Assembly (NCBI GenBank): GCA_013396655.1 | Contig: WBMV01007620.1 | Coordinates: forward strand, 558,001-622,000 | Source: Campylorhamphus procurvoides | Lineage: Eukaryota; Chordata; Aves; Passeriformes; Dendrocolaptidae | DNA length: 64,000 nt | Direction: 5' to 3' | Shown here: piece after piece, positions 51,064 to 61,699 of the stretch | Layout: every line of letters starts with the position of its first letter | How positions within the stretch are numbered: the stretch's first letter is position 1 | Translations under genes and position numbers: made by a program | The notes under the pieces: model-generated | The model's database searches: none | Told to the model about the DNA's origin: nothing | What the model saw: the letters and a program-made list of their open reading frames with translations, nothing else

Positions 51064-51740
51064 TTGATAAGGGCCCAGAGTCAGTGTATCATATCTGAGT
51101 TAGGAACATGTTTTCCACAGCCTCGGGAGGTGCAGCAGCCTCTGGGATGCTTTAGGGAGTGGCAGAGCAGAGCCTGCCCCTGGACCCAGCAGCTGCATCT
51201 TACTCCCTCTTCCCTGGACCGCGCAGCTGCTGCCTTTGCAAAAGCCACCCCGAGGGTGTGGTGTCCCAGACTTTGGAAACCGTGGCCAGCCCATGCACTC
51301 CCCCAAACAAACGAGGCCTTTTCAACACCTACTTAGCATCAGCCAGAGCCGTCCCCAGTGGCCCCATGGCCAACATCCCGTGCACTCATCGCTGGGCCTG
51401 GGCTTGGCTCCTGCTCGGAGACGGTTCACAAAGAGGCACCAGCTGGTGTCCAGACCCAGGGCGAGATGGACCAGCTCGTGAACAGAGATGAAAACGAGCC
51501 CATAAAAAATGATACAGCTGTCAGAGGACTGGCTCGATGCCAGCTGACCGTGTGCTGTGTGATTGCGACTGCCAACACCAGCGTTGTGTAGGAACCCACA
51601 GCCAGGGCACAGGGGAAGCAAGGAACCGTCCCCATCGTCCACAGCACGGCCACAGGTCAGCGGGCTGAATGGGGAAACAACCTGGGGGGTTTCCCATCTG
51701 AGCTTTCCTGACCTTAGACAGCCTCAGGAAAGAAAATCAG
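51064..51740. other. GC-rich intergenic block, unidentified
   Basis: This block stands out from AT-rich flanks and carries several overlapping open frames on both strands (up to 110 residues). The frames show no domain, no signal peptide and no splice signals that agree between them. It has roughly 20 CpGs spread over 600 bp, short of a clear island. An old repeat or a regulatory element are both possible. Confidence 0.4.
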
Positions 51741-54700
51741 TGTACTCGTGTCTGCATTAACTGCAAAAAAATTCCACTGAAATGAACATGTAAAAAGCAT
51801 CAACAGTATTTGTCTGGTTGAAGAAATCCAGAGACTAGATTTTTTTGCTTTGAAACCTTTCAAATTGTTATGCCAAGTTATTCTGTGACACAGCCTGGTT
51901 AGGAGCTTGGCATAAACACATAAACAATGAGACATAAACTATAGCTAAATAGACAGCAACACTAGATTACTGCAATAAAAAAATCACTTGTAATAAAAAT
52001 TTACTTGTAGTAAAGAAGTCAATAATAAAATCCAAACTCACCATGGTTCAAGGAGTTTCAAATGCATTATGAATCAGAAACTCAATACTGAGAACACTGT
52101 TAAAAAGTGAACAGTTTGTACCAAGACAGCTGAGGGACAGTCCTTTCTACAGATTTTTTTTTTCTCTTTACCCAATCAGCCAGAAATGGAACAGGATGGC
52201 CCTCAAAAATGTTGTATAAACAAGTTATTCCAGTGCTTCTTCAAGAGCATACATAAATGTGACAGTTCAGGAAGAAATATTGTAAGAAACCCATTACTGC
52301 AGCCTAAAAATACCCCAAGTCTACAACAGTTTTATTCCATTAAAGCATGCATTCAGCTAACAATTTGAAAGAAAATACTCACCTCTATATTTTTAGACCA
52401 ACACAAGGAAATGAAAAGCTAACACACTGTAATAGAGTTGGGAATATCTGGAATTAAATACCAGTCTGGATCCAAGAGAACTTCAACACCATTCAAGCTT
52501 ATGAACTCTTCAGTACTGGCAGATTTATTTTAAAACTCTCTCTGGAAAAGGGGTGGAAGATCTTTTCATCTTGGGTGGGTCACCCATTGTGCTGCCATTG
52601 GACTCATCATGAGACTTCAACCTATATCTTTCTGGTCTGTCTGCTAGTTTTGCTTACTTTTCATGCTTTCTTAAGTTATAGCTCAAGTGGGGCAGGTCTC
52701 GTTCACCAGGCAGTATCTCTTAACTCTTGTTAAGTGCTGCTTACACTGAAGGTAGGTAGGATACTTGAACTGATGCTTGAACTGGGATGCTGCTTAGTCC
52801 AGCAGATTTTAGGGATCTCAGAGCAGGAGGCAGCTCCCTCCCCAGCTGGGATGGCTCACAGTCCCACTGAGCTAGTTCAAGTGACTTGAGGTAAATGCTG
52901 AACACCCACGATATTGTTGCTACTGTCGGGTCCACCTGGGAGGTTCTTGTTCTCAGGAGGCTTATGAGGCTGGATTTCTCACAAAAAAGTCTTCCTACCT
53001 GTGAACAATTCACGCAGGTAGGAACATACCTGTGAATAATTCACCGGTCCACCATAATCAGTGTAAACTAATTTGCTGTCCTTAAGCTTGTGCCAAAGAG
53101 CTTAGGAAATAAATTTCAGGGTTTTTTTCAAAGAGTATTTCATTCAACTGTTGGCTCTTCGCTATTAGTGGTGATTAATGATTAGTCACATATGTCTAAC
53201 AACATTTTCCAGCTGGCTGCCCAGATGCCTGAGAGCTTTAAACAGGAGGAAAAAGGAAGGATAATTATCAAAATGCTGAAAAATCAACAAAAGTACATTC
53301 TCAAGTCTCTTGTTGCTGTATGAGTATATTAGAGCAGGTACTCTGTAAAATAGGACATTGCTTTGAATCAGAATATATCTAAAATTACATTCAGCTATAA
53401 GTTTAAGATACAGTTGAAATTACTTAAATGAATATTTTTCAGCATTTTACTCTGCATAAAAGTTGGATTGTGTTTTGTAACACACCAACACCCGTGTTCT
53501 TTGTCTTTCTATCTGAGCGTGCACAGCCTATTTGGGTGTTCCCAATTTCGACTCAATGGTTTGCTCATGTTGATTATATAATGACACATATTTCCAAGGC
53601 TGTGGTTGGGTGCAGGTGCTACGGTCAACTTCTTGGTGTTTTGATTCTCAGGGGGATCTTCAGAAAATAAGGCATCTGTGGTTACATTTATAATTATAAA
53701 TCATACAATGAGATCATTGTAAATATCTTTGTTTTCATAATAACAACATGTAACATTTTAAAGCACACAGGTCGTATACTGGAAAAGCATTTAACAGGAA
53801 ACATCCCAAGGTAAAGTGCCCTGGACATTTCTGAAGCACTGTTTTTATATACTTGAAGGTAGTTTTATAGTCCTCACCTCTTTTTAAGGCAAGTCCTTCA
53901 CAGATTTTTTCCAACACTTTCCAAAGAAAGTATAGAAACTATACTGCAAACAAAGGCAATACCTAAACTATACACTACTAGAAGAATCTTTATATAATAA
54001 GTGGAGCTAAAGCATGAAAAATATGTAACCTTTTTATTACTCTTTAATAAAAGTCATCTTTTATTGGCATTATTACCTTTCTTTCCTAGTAAGGAAGTGG
54101 CAATTTGTACACAGTACTGTTTGCTCTACATGATACAAATGAAAATAATAAGCTAGTGGCTAAATATTTACTTATTACATTCTTCCCCTATATGCTACTC
54201 ACCAAGTCATGCGACTTGCAGTTTTACATAGGAAGATGATCAATGATTAACCACAGGTTACAACAATTTCCCTGGACAATCGCATAGAGATTTCTACAAA
54301 AAGGCTACTGTGGATACACACACAAAGGGGTGAGTACACACACAAGATTATGTCCTCTTTTTTAGGTGAATTCATTCTGTGTCCAACATATTGAGGGCTT
54401 TCCATATTTTTTTTCCTACAGTATTTGGTAGATACTTGAAGAGAAAATTGATAGTTCACGTGTCAGAACATTAAAAACATTCACAATATTTTTTAGAAAG
54501 TAGAAATACTTTAGCATTAATGCCAGATGTTTTCAGTCACAGCAATTAATTGTTTAGGCTCGCAGTATCCTGAAAAATTTCTTATTTCCTCGAGGGTGGC
54601 AAATGTTTCCCACAAGATACTTTGCTCATCCATATTATTTTCTATGAAAAACAAACCACAGTTTGAATCCATATTTCATGCCCTAGAGGGCAAGAACAGC

Positions 54701-55069
54701 TGATAGGGGAAAAGGTGTGCCTCTGCAGCATGACTCCCCTCACAGGGACTCCTGTGTGCCCAGCAGTGGCCACCTGCATGGAGTTCTGTATGCAAGGACT
54801 GTTCAGCCCCGAGCTGTGCTGCTGGAAGGCATGGCAGGGGCGAGGGCAACCGGGAAATGACAGAAACACCTCTGAAAATAGCTTGGAGAGAAACGGGAGT
54901 CCAGCAGAGGCAGGTGACAGTGTTGAGCAGAACAGAGCCAGAAGTTAGTCCTCTGCACCGTGTGCCAGCTAGCATCCCTGTGCCACTCGGTTTGGGGGGA
55001 AAACTGAATGTGCTCCACATCATCAGGCGGGGAAAAGGTCTCTGCTGAGCCAGAAGGGAATAGAACAGA
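51741..55069. other. Intergenic sequence
   Basis: AT-rich, with a repeat cluster at 52992-53044 and a GC-richer patch at about 54680-55030 with overlapping frames on both strands. No gene is supported. Confidence 0.45.
52992..53044. repeat. Overlapping inverted and direct repeats
   Basis: TTCCTACCTGTGAA (52992-53005) pairs with TTCACGCAGGTAGGAA (53009-53024) across a 3-nt loop, with one 2-nt bulge. In addition TACCTGTGAACAATTCAC (52996-53013) recurs as TACCTGTGAATAATTCAC (53027-53044) with one mismatch. Confidence 0.85.
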
Positions 55070-55160
55070 ATCACTGAACATCCTGAGCTGGAGGGGACCC
55101 ACAAGGTTCATCAAGTCCAGCTCCTGGGTCAACACAGGACAACATCAGAAATCGCATCAT
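55070..55160 (-). mobile_element. CR1 LINE 3'-end fragment, diverged
   Basis: The plus strand shows the complement of the CR1 3' end: AGAATCACTGAACATCCTGAG, GGAGGGGACCCACAAGGTTC, ATCAAGTCCAGCTCCTGG and a following ACAGGACAACATCAGAAATC. Homology may continue in eroded form to about 55260. Confidence 0.8.
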
Positions 55161-55881
55161 GTGTCTGAATATCCAGATTTAATCTCACCCAAACCTGTCA
55201 GACATGCAGGCCTTCTCAGGAAACTTGACACAATCCTTCCCTGAGCACATCCCCTCAGGGACTTCATTTGCCTTTAAGGATGTGCAGGACAAAGTGTTGT
55301 CACTGCGAATCCCCCACCTACCTGAGCACAGCACACTTCATGATTTGTGGACCACTTTCCCTCCGTGAATGTGGGAGCAAATCATCATTTTCATGGAGTG
55401 ATCCACGGGAAAGCTGAAACTAACCTTTGCTTCATCTCCTTGTCTGCCTGCATGCATCCCTCACTGATGCCTGAATATCTCTTTATATTGCTGTACCGTA
55501 CCATGAATGCCCCAGAACTTTTCTTCTGAAACCAAACTAACCCCTTATTTTCTTAATTTTGGCCTCACTAAAAAGTCAAGGCAAAATGTGCCATGGCAGG
55601 AGAATATTTGCAGGTTTTTATCATATGAAAATAAAAGACCTTTCATCTACTTATGTACATGCACACACATTTTATATATCACACTAAACCACCTCCAATC
55701 TGCTCCACGTTTGCTTTCATCACAGCAGTCTCTGTGCCACAACTGCAAACCTGCTAAAAATGGCAAAAGTGAATCTGAAGTGAGTATTTTGCTTTCTCAA
55801 TGATTACTACAAGATATAATTGTCATATCACTCCCAGGAGACAAAGTATGCTAAAAATACCTGGAGTTAAAAAATAAATAT

Positions 55882-55997
55882 TTTAGAGGCCAGAGGAAAA
55901 AAGCAGGAAGTCATAGGCTGTTATATAGAGTCCTAGATATTTATCTGAGAGATTCACTGAGTCACAGAGTTAATGGATTTACAAGACAGCTAATCAT
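55882..55997 (+). repeat. Diverged ~110-bp repeat, copy 1
   Basis: This copy runs from TTTAGAGG through TCTAGAT/CCTAGAT, ATCTGAG, ATTCACTGA and TTAATG to CTAA. It aligns with 56198-56305 in the same orientation at roughly 70-75% identity by eye over the last 75 bp and less well before that. Confidence 0.6.
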
Positions 55998-56197
55998 TTC
56001 TGCATCACTGTCACTGTGAATTTATTTCTTATATGACTTTCTCCAGTGTTTAAATCCACTCCTATGTTAGTATTTTCTATTTATACTTGTTTTTCTGAAG
56101 AAAATTGCATTGATTTTTGCATTTCAGCACACCACAAAGATCCCTATCATCATTAGGGTTTAAACTAAGCATGCAAAAAAACTCCCACAGTCCCAAG

Positions 56198-56305
56198 TTT
56201 AGAGGTTACAAAATAAAGCCACAAAAGGCCATATGGAATTCTAGATACTCATCTGAGGTATTCACTGAATTACAGTTATTAATGCATTTAGGCACCTGCT
56301 AACTT
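56198..56305 (+). repeat. Diverged ~110-bp repeat, copy 2
   Basis: Partner of 55882-55997, about 310 bp downstream in direct orientation. Shared landmarks are TTTAGAGG, CTAGATA, ATCTGAG, ATTCACTGA, TTAATG and GCTAA. The family is not recognised. Confidence 0.6.
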
Positions 56306-59300
56306 GGTGTGTGAATATTCCCCCTGAATATAATGAGAACGCTCATCTTGGTCCGAGAAAGTGTTGGTGTTTAAAACACTGCTTTATTTTCTTTGACTCT
56401 GGAATCACACAAAGCATCCCCTCTTTAGGCAATCAGACCTACGGTTTCCTGTGAAATACCTACATTTTCATATTATGAAATTGGTGCCATGAATTTACTG
56501 GTAAGCTCCAACTCTAGTGAATTTCTCTTATCAGTAGCATTCTTCCATGATGTTTCCAGTTTAATTTCCAAGAATAATAAGGAACACTCTCTATGTTCTT
56601 TCTAATGTTTGTATTGGATAGAGTTTAGAAATAATAGAGTTTAGAAATTTCTTAGCACCAACTTAAATGTTAGACTCTAAAGATGACTTATTTTGTAACC
56701 ACATTTCATTAGTAAGATTCCAAGGGAGAGAAACTGTCAAAAGCAAATACATGTGTGCCTACCTGAATTTTTCCACTTAGAACATCTTGAATTTTAACTG
56801 TTTTGCAGAATGGCTCCTAAAATGATCCTAAAGGTCCTTGTTGACAAATCCAGCCCTCGCTGAGGAGTGTTATACATTCATTATGCTATTCTAATTAGAA
56901 ACCATCGTAGTTTGTAAAGACTAAATTTTTCATTTTAATTCATATTAAATCTGTCTATCTTTTTTACTAAAACCATCAGGTTCATAAGCTCATAATGACT
57001 AGTTAAACATATGAGCTTATTTCCTCCAGCACCTAACTCAGTATAATTATACAACTTATTTGAAACTGCTGTACAGTACATGAGATTTAGCCAATGAAAA
57101 ATAGGATTAGCACTTTTTGGTTCATCTATAGTTTCCACTGGTGTTTTATCTTCCTCAAGCATAAAATTAGATTGCCCTTAATTCTTCCATATCCGTCCAA
57201 AGAATTAAACCCCACAAAAGTCATTGAAGTAATTAATTCCATCCTGTAATGGACAAGAGGTTCAGTCTATCAGAAAGGTGACTTTCACTTCGTCACTTGT
57301 TTTGCAACTACCTGGAGAAGAGGCACGAGACTGAAGGACAAACAGGCAGTGTGCTTATCTGGGGAACAACTGCTCCTTTGAATGACCTCTGCTCCGCGTA
57401 AAACTTGAAAAGATTATGCCATCTTCTCATGAGGTACAAGTGTCCCTGGCATGGGCATCTGTCGTATAAGCTGGCAGTAAGGTCTTGCATTTCTGCTGAA
57501 AACATCTAAATCTGGAACATCATGAAAGAAGACCAGCCAGGAGATATCTCAGGGTCTTCTCCTCTTTACTCATTCCCTGTTTCTGCAGCCCAAGCCCCTG
57601 TGAAAAATGAAAGGGTTATCTCATTGTCCTGGAAGGATTTCCCACTTCCTGTGACTTTTCTTCCTGCAGAAATCTCCAATGTTTGGCAAAGGTGTGTATG
57701 CCTGCAGCTCACAGATGCACATCCTTCCAGCCTAGGATATATTTATGTATTCGTGCCTCTTCTTGGGAACTGGAATATAAAAAGGTGTCCCTAGAATTAT
57801 GTATACTATTTCCTCCCTTTCTACATATTCCTAAACAAAGAAACATAAATTACTGTGTACAATGGTTTGTGAACGTGTTGGTATGTCCATTCTCATATTT
57901 TATTCAGTTTTTAAAATCCAGATTTAAAAGAAAAAAAATTAAAAAAGCACTCCAAACAGAACAGAATAAGCAACATTTACAAGACAACTGGGAAAGTCTG
58001 ATAAATGCTAATAGTTTGGGGGATACATTGACAGATATGTACAGGTCAATAGCTACTGCTACTTAGTTTTAGCAATAGCACACTTAAATCAATACCTTCC
58101 TTTTAATATTTGATGTCCTCGTAGCATTAGCCTGCTTTTGTGTCCCTTTTTCATGGCTAATCAAAGCTATTGGCAATGACCTTGACATTTTTCTAGAGTT
58201 TTAGTGGCTCAGGTTTCACTTAAATTAGCAAGCACAGGACCAGCTTTTGTGGATTTACAATTCACCTATATTTTAAGAACTTTGGTTGCATTTTTTTATT
58301 TCACTAGCAAGCAATTCTATAATTTTTGTATGAAATATGAGGCCTAAATTAAAATACATTGCACTTTTTTGTTTCATTTTATGTAGTACCCAGAATAGAT
58401 CAAAATTACTTCTCCTATATATGTGTTATGACTGCAGAATACAAAAAAATAATGGCAATCTTCCATTGTAATAATCCAGAGAAGCCATTGTCACTTTGGG
58501 TTCTCAGTCTGCATTTGCAGTGTGTTTGAAAGGATATTTGGAATATTTTCTTACTCCATGGTTATGTAGCTGTGGTGGAAGATACACAAATTCAATGGTG
58601 AGTTTTTCTGTGTTTCATTAAGTATGGAACATACTTAAATGTTAAGTATTAAAGCTTAAAAATTCTTATTGTTAGTAATAGAGTTACTGCCTAGTTAACT
58701 GCATCTCAAGCATTTCCTTGTATATTGAGAACAGCATAGGATAATGTTCTCTGTGACACAGAAAAGCACACAGAATCTCATTATTGAAATTAGGCAGGTA
58801 AGGTTAAGAAACAAGGGTCCAGAACTGAAGTCACACAGCAATTAAATAAGCACTAATCCAACACTGCTTTTTCACACAGATTACTTTCCTGTAAATGGCA
58901 TTTTAGCAATTATCTTATCAGTTGCTACTAGCTCAGTAGTGATTGACATAATTCTGCCTGTGTAGTTAGACTGGTGTTAGATTATATCCTTTGAAATGAA
59001 TGTAGCAGTTGTATTAAATACCTCATTTACTTTTCAATGACTCACAGGAAATTCTTAAACCAGTGTACTTTGTACTAGCAAAAGCTTAGTACTAAAAGTT
59101 ACCAGAAAAAGTAGGATCTGATCCAAAGCTTGTTGGTCATTTAAGTCTTTTCATTAACTGCAATTAGTCTCTTATATATGTGCATAACATTAAAAACTGG
59201 TGTTGTGCTCTCCTGCAGTGATTTCTCCTGTCTGCAGTCACTCCTGCAGTTTCCCAGCTGTGTCTCTCCCTGAAGGTGAGCAGAGCCCTACACAGAGCTG

Positions 59301-61200
59301 AGCTGAGAGCTCAGATCCGTGTGTTGCTAATCTGTCTCTATGCTCAGGGCTGCACCTGTGCTAATGAGGTCCAGAGGGGGCTTCGAAGGAGGCTTGGCTG
59401 GAAGCAAACCTGGCAGATTTCCTGGTGTTATGCAGGGCTTTAGCAAGACACTGAACAAATCAGAGGGAAATGTAGGTGCTGTTTGCTTAGAGCAGATTTG
59501 CACATATTCCATGGCAAGGCATCCAACAAGCATGGAATTGGAATGCCAAGGTCATGACTTTGTCTTTCAAGCTTGTGTTTATATCAGCCAGCCTTATATA
59601 TGTGACCCCACTGAGAAAGGTGTGTTCACTGCCCAAAGACACACAGAAGCATTGCTAGCAACACTTCTTACAGACCAAAGCCAAAGGCAAAGCCACCCAC
59701 AAAACTTACTGAAATTTTTGACAAGGAAGCAATTGTGTGACAAATGTCATCATATATACTGAAAAAAACAATGTTACATGCATTGGAACAATGCCTTTCA
59801 AGCAGAGATCTCAAGATCTGTTCCCACACATGGGTAAATATTTTCTTTATCTGTGGGCAGGTGTGAAAATTAACTACAAAATAGTGATGTCCTACAAATG
59901 ACAGTGAGGGTGAGTGGTAGACCTAAACCAAATTATGTTGAACTACCTTTTAAGGAATCCCTACCACAAACCAAAAATGCCATTTATTTCTGTTGTATCT
60001 TCTATTTTTGCTTCTTTTTCTGGAATTCGCATACTAACTAACTAACACTAACAAGCATAGGCTCACTGAAGGTACTTATGCAAGAAAATACCAGCCCAAG
60101 ACCTGTATAAAAATGTTCTTTAACAAGAGGATTATTTCTGTGCCCCCAAGAGTCTACATTTTTATCTCCTCCTGCAAAAGGAAACTTCTTTTATTACGAA
60201 GCCAATGCTATAAACGAATTTCTGAAAAATGTGTCCATTTTAGAGGTATATTATAAAATGACACCCTATAAATGAGTCCTGCAAGTTAACCTTACACAAG
60301 GAAAAATCAATATTTTTGAAGCAGGGATCACACTCTGTGCCATCACAGTCTGGTAGGGAACATCGTTACCATTATATTAAAAGCGCTAAGAAATTTCAAG
60401 GGGTTATTATTTGACTCAAATTCCCAATACAGTAAAAGGAAGGGCTTGGTATTGTGAGCTCAGCATTTCTTGGACATCAGGCTTTGTTCAGATGTCTCAC
60501 TCTCAAAATAAATTCTTAAAAATTGTAACTCAACCTTAAAAATATTGGCTGATCTTTGGCTCAATTAAGTGCAAAGAGTTTCAAGGTTGAATTTATTTGC
60601 TGTTGAAATCTGCAAAGCGTATGCTGAGGGCTCAGTTTCTGCTGGCTATTGGCACACCAGTGATGAATAAAGGAGCAAATGTGTTTGTAAGGTTTGTTCC
60701 TGGTGTTGCAATTCCTTAGCAATTCTCAAAAAGGTTGTGTGTAGAGACACTGATGACACTGGGCCAGGTCTGAAATATTGGAGCTGTTCTTAGATGTGTG
60801 CATTCATCTATATACTTAGTATTATTCTCTCCTGGAATTAGGTATTCACTTTTCAAGTGTGATTTTAATCTAGGACTTCCATGTTCAGATAATTCGATAT
60901 TTAAGTTTTATTTTAAATGAAGATTCATTTTATAACACAGAATAAGTAATAGATTTAGTAGTCATCTGTTCTAGCTTGTTACAAGTACCACGCTGGAGGA
61001 TATATAAACCAGAGTGTTATATAACATGAAAATAAACACCACGAAAATAAACACCGTGATTATCTGTTGAACATGTAACAATATATTTTTATAAATCTCT
61101 ACTTTTTTGGCCATTTATTGGTTTTATATACACAAACCTTTACAGAGAGTGGCACTAGATTCACACTGAAGGAATGCCAATAACACACCAAGTGTTCTGA
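56306..61200. other. Intergenic sequence
   Basis: AT-rich with no supported gene. One exon-like segment at 59219-59275 (plus) has splice-like ends but no partner. The 140-residue frame at 59340-59762 has no recognisable domain. Confidence 0.45.
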
Positions 61201-61415
61201 ATGTTCTTCTTATGCCTCAGGAACTGCCACAAGATACCAACACCAGGTGGTTCTAGGAGTGCACAAACACAGTGTGAACAGGGGACTGGGACAGGGCAGA
61301 GCACTCAGCCAGAGAGCAGTACAAGCCATCTGCATAGTGAAGGAACAGGAGAAAAAGCAACTCCCGCAACTCCAAGTAAAAATCCCAGCAGAAACCAGGC
61401 TAACACACCCAAAGG

Positions 61416-61568
61416 CAACGCAGCTTCCCAGAGCGCTGCCGGAGCGCGTAGGTCGGTGGGTTCATCTTCTCAGAACGCAACTCAGTTTCCCAGAAACGGC
61501 CCGGCGAGAGGCAGAAAGGACATGTTATTGCTATTACAGAATCGCCTCGTGCTCCCGGGACGCTCCGT
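61416..61568. promoter_or_regulatory. Small isolated CpG cluster, possible promoter
   Basis: About 15 CpGs fall within roughly 150 bp in a region otherwise almost free of CpG. Two related motifs occur: AACGCAGCTTCCCAGAGCG and AACTCAGTTTCCCAGAAACG. Both resemble the TTCCCAGAA core of the ZNF143-type promoter element. Two overlapping plus frames (61201-61698 and 61247-61642) cross it, but neither has a domain or splice support. Direction and target gene are unknown. Confidence 0.45.
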
Positions 61569-61699
61569 TCCAAGGAGGGTCAGTCCTAAGAAAGAGGCCA
61601 AGGACAGAAATGTTAACGCTCTTAATTACAACATGGCAGTGAAACTGATGTTATACCATCAGTTCTTCTTAATTTCAAGGCTAGCACGCACCCTCTGAT

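Noticed and set aside
61201..61698. 165- and 131-residue overlapping plus-strand frames
   Set aside because: Two frames are open simultaneously with low-complexity Ser/Gln/Arg content and no domain; the CpG cluster explains the codon bias.
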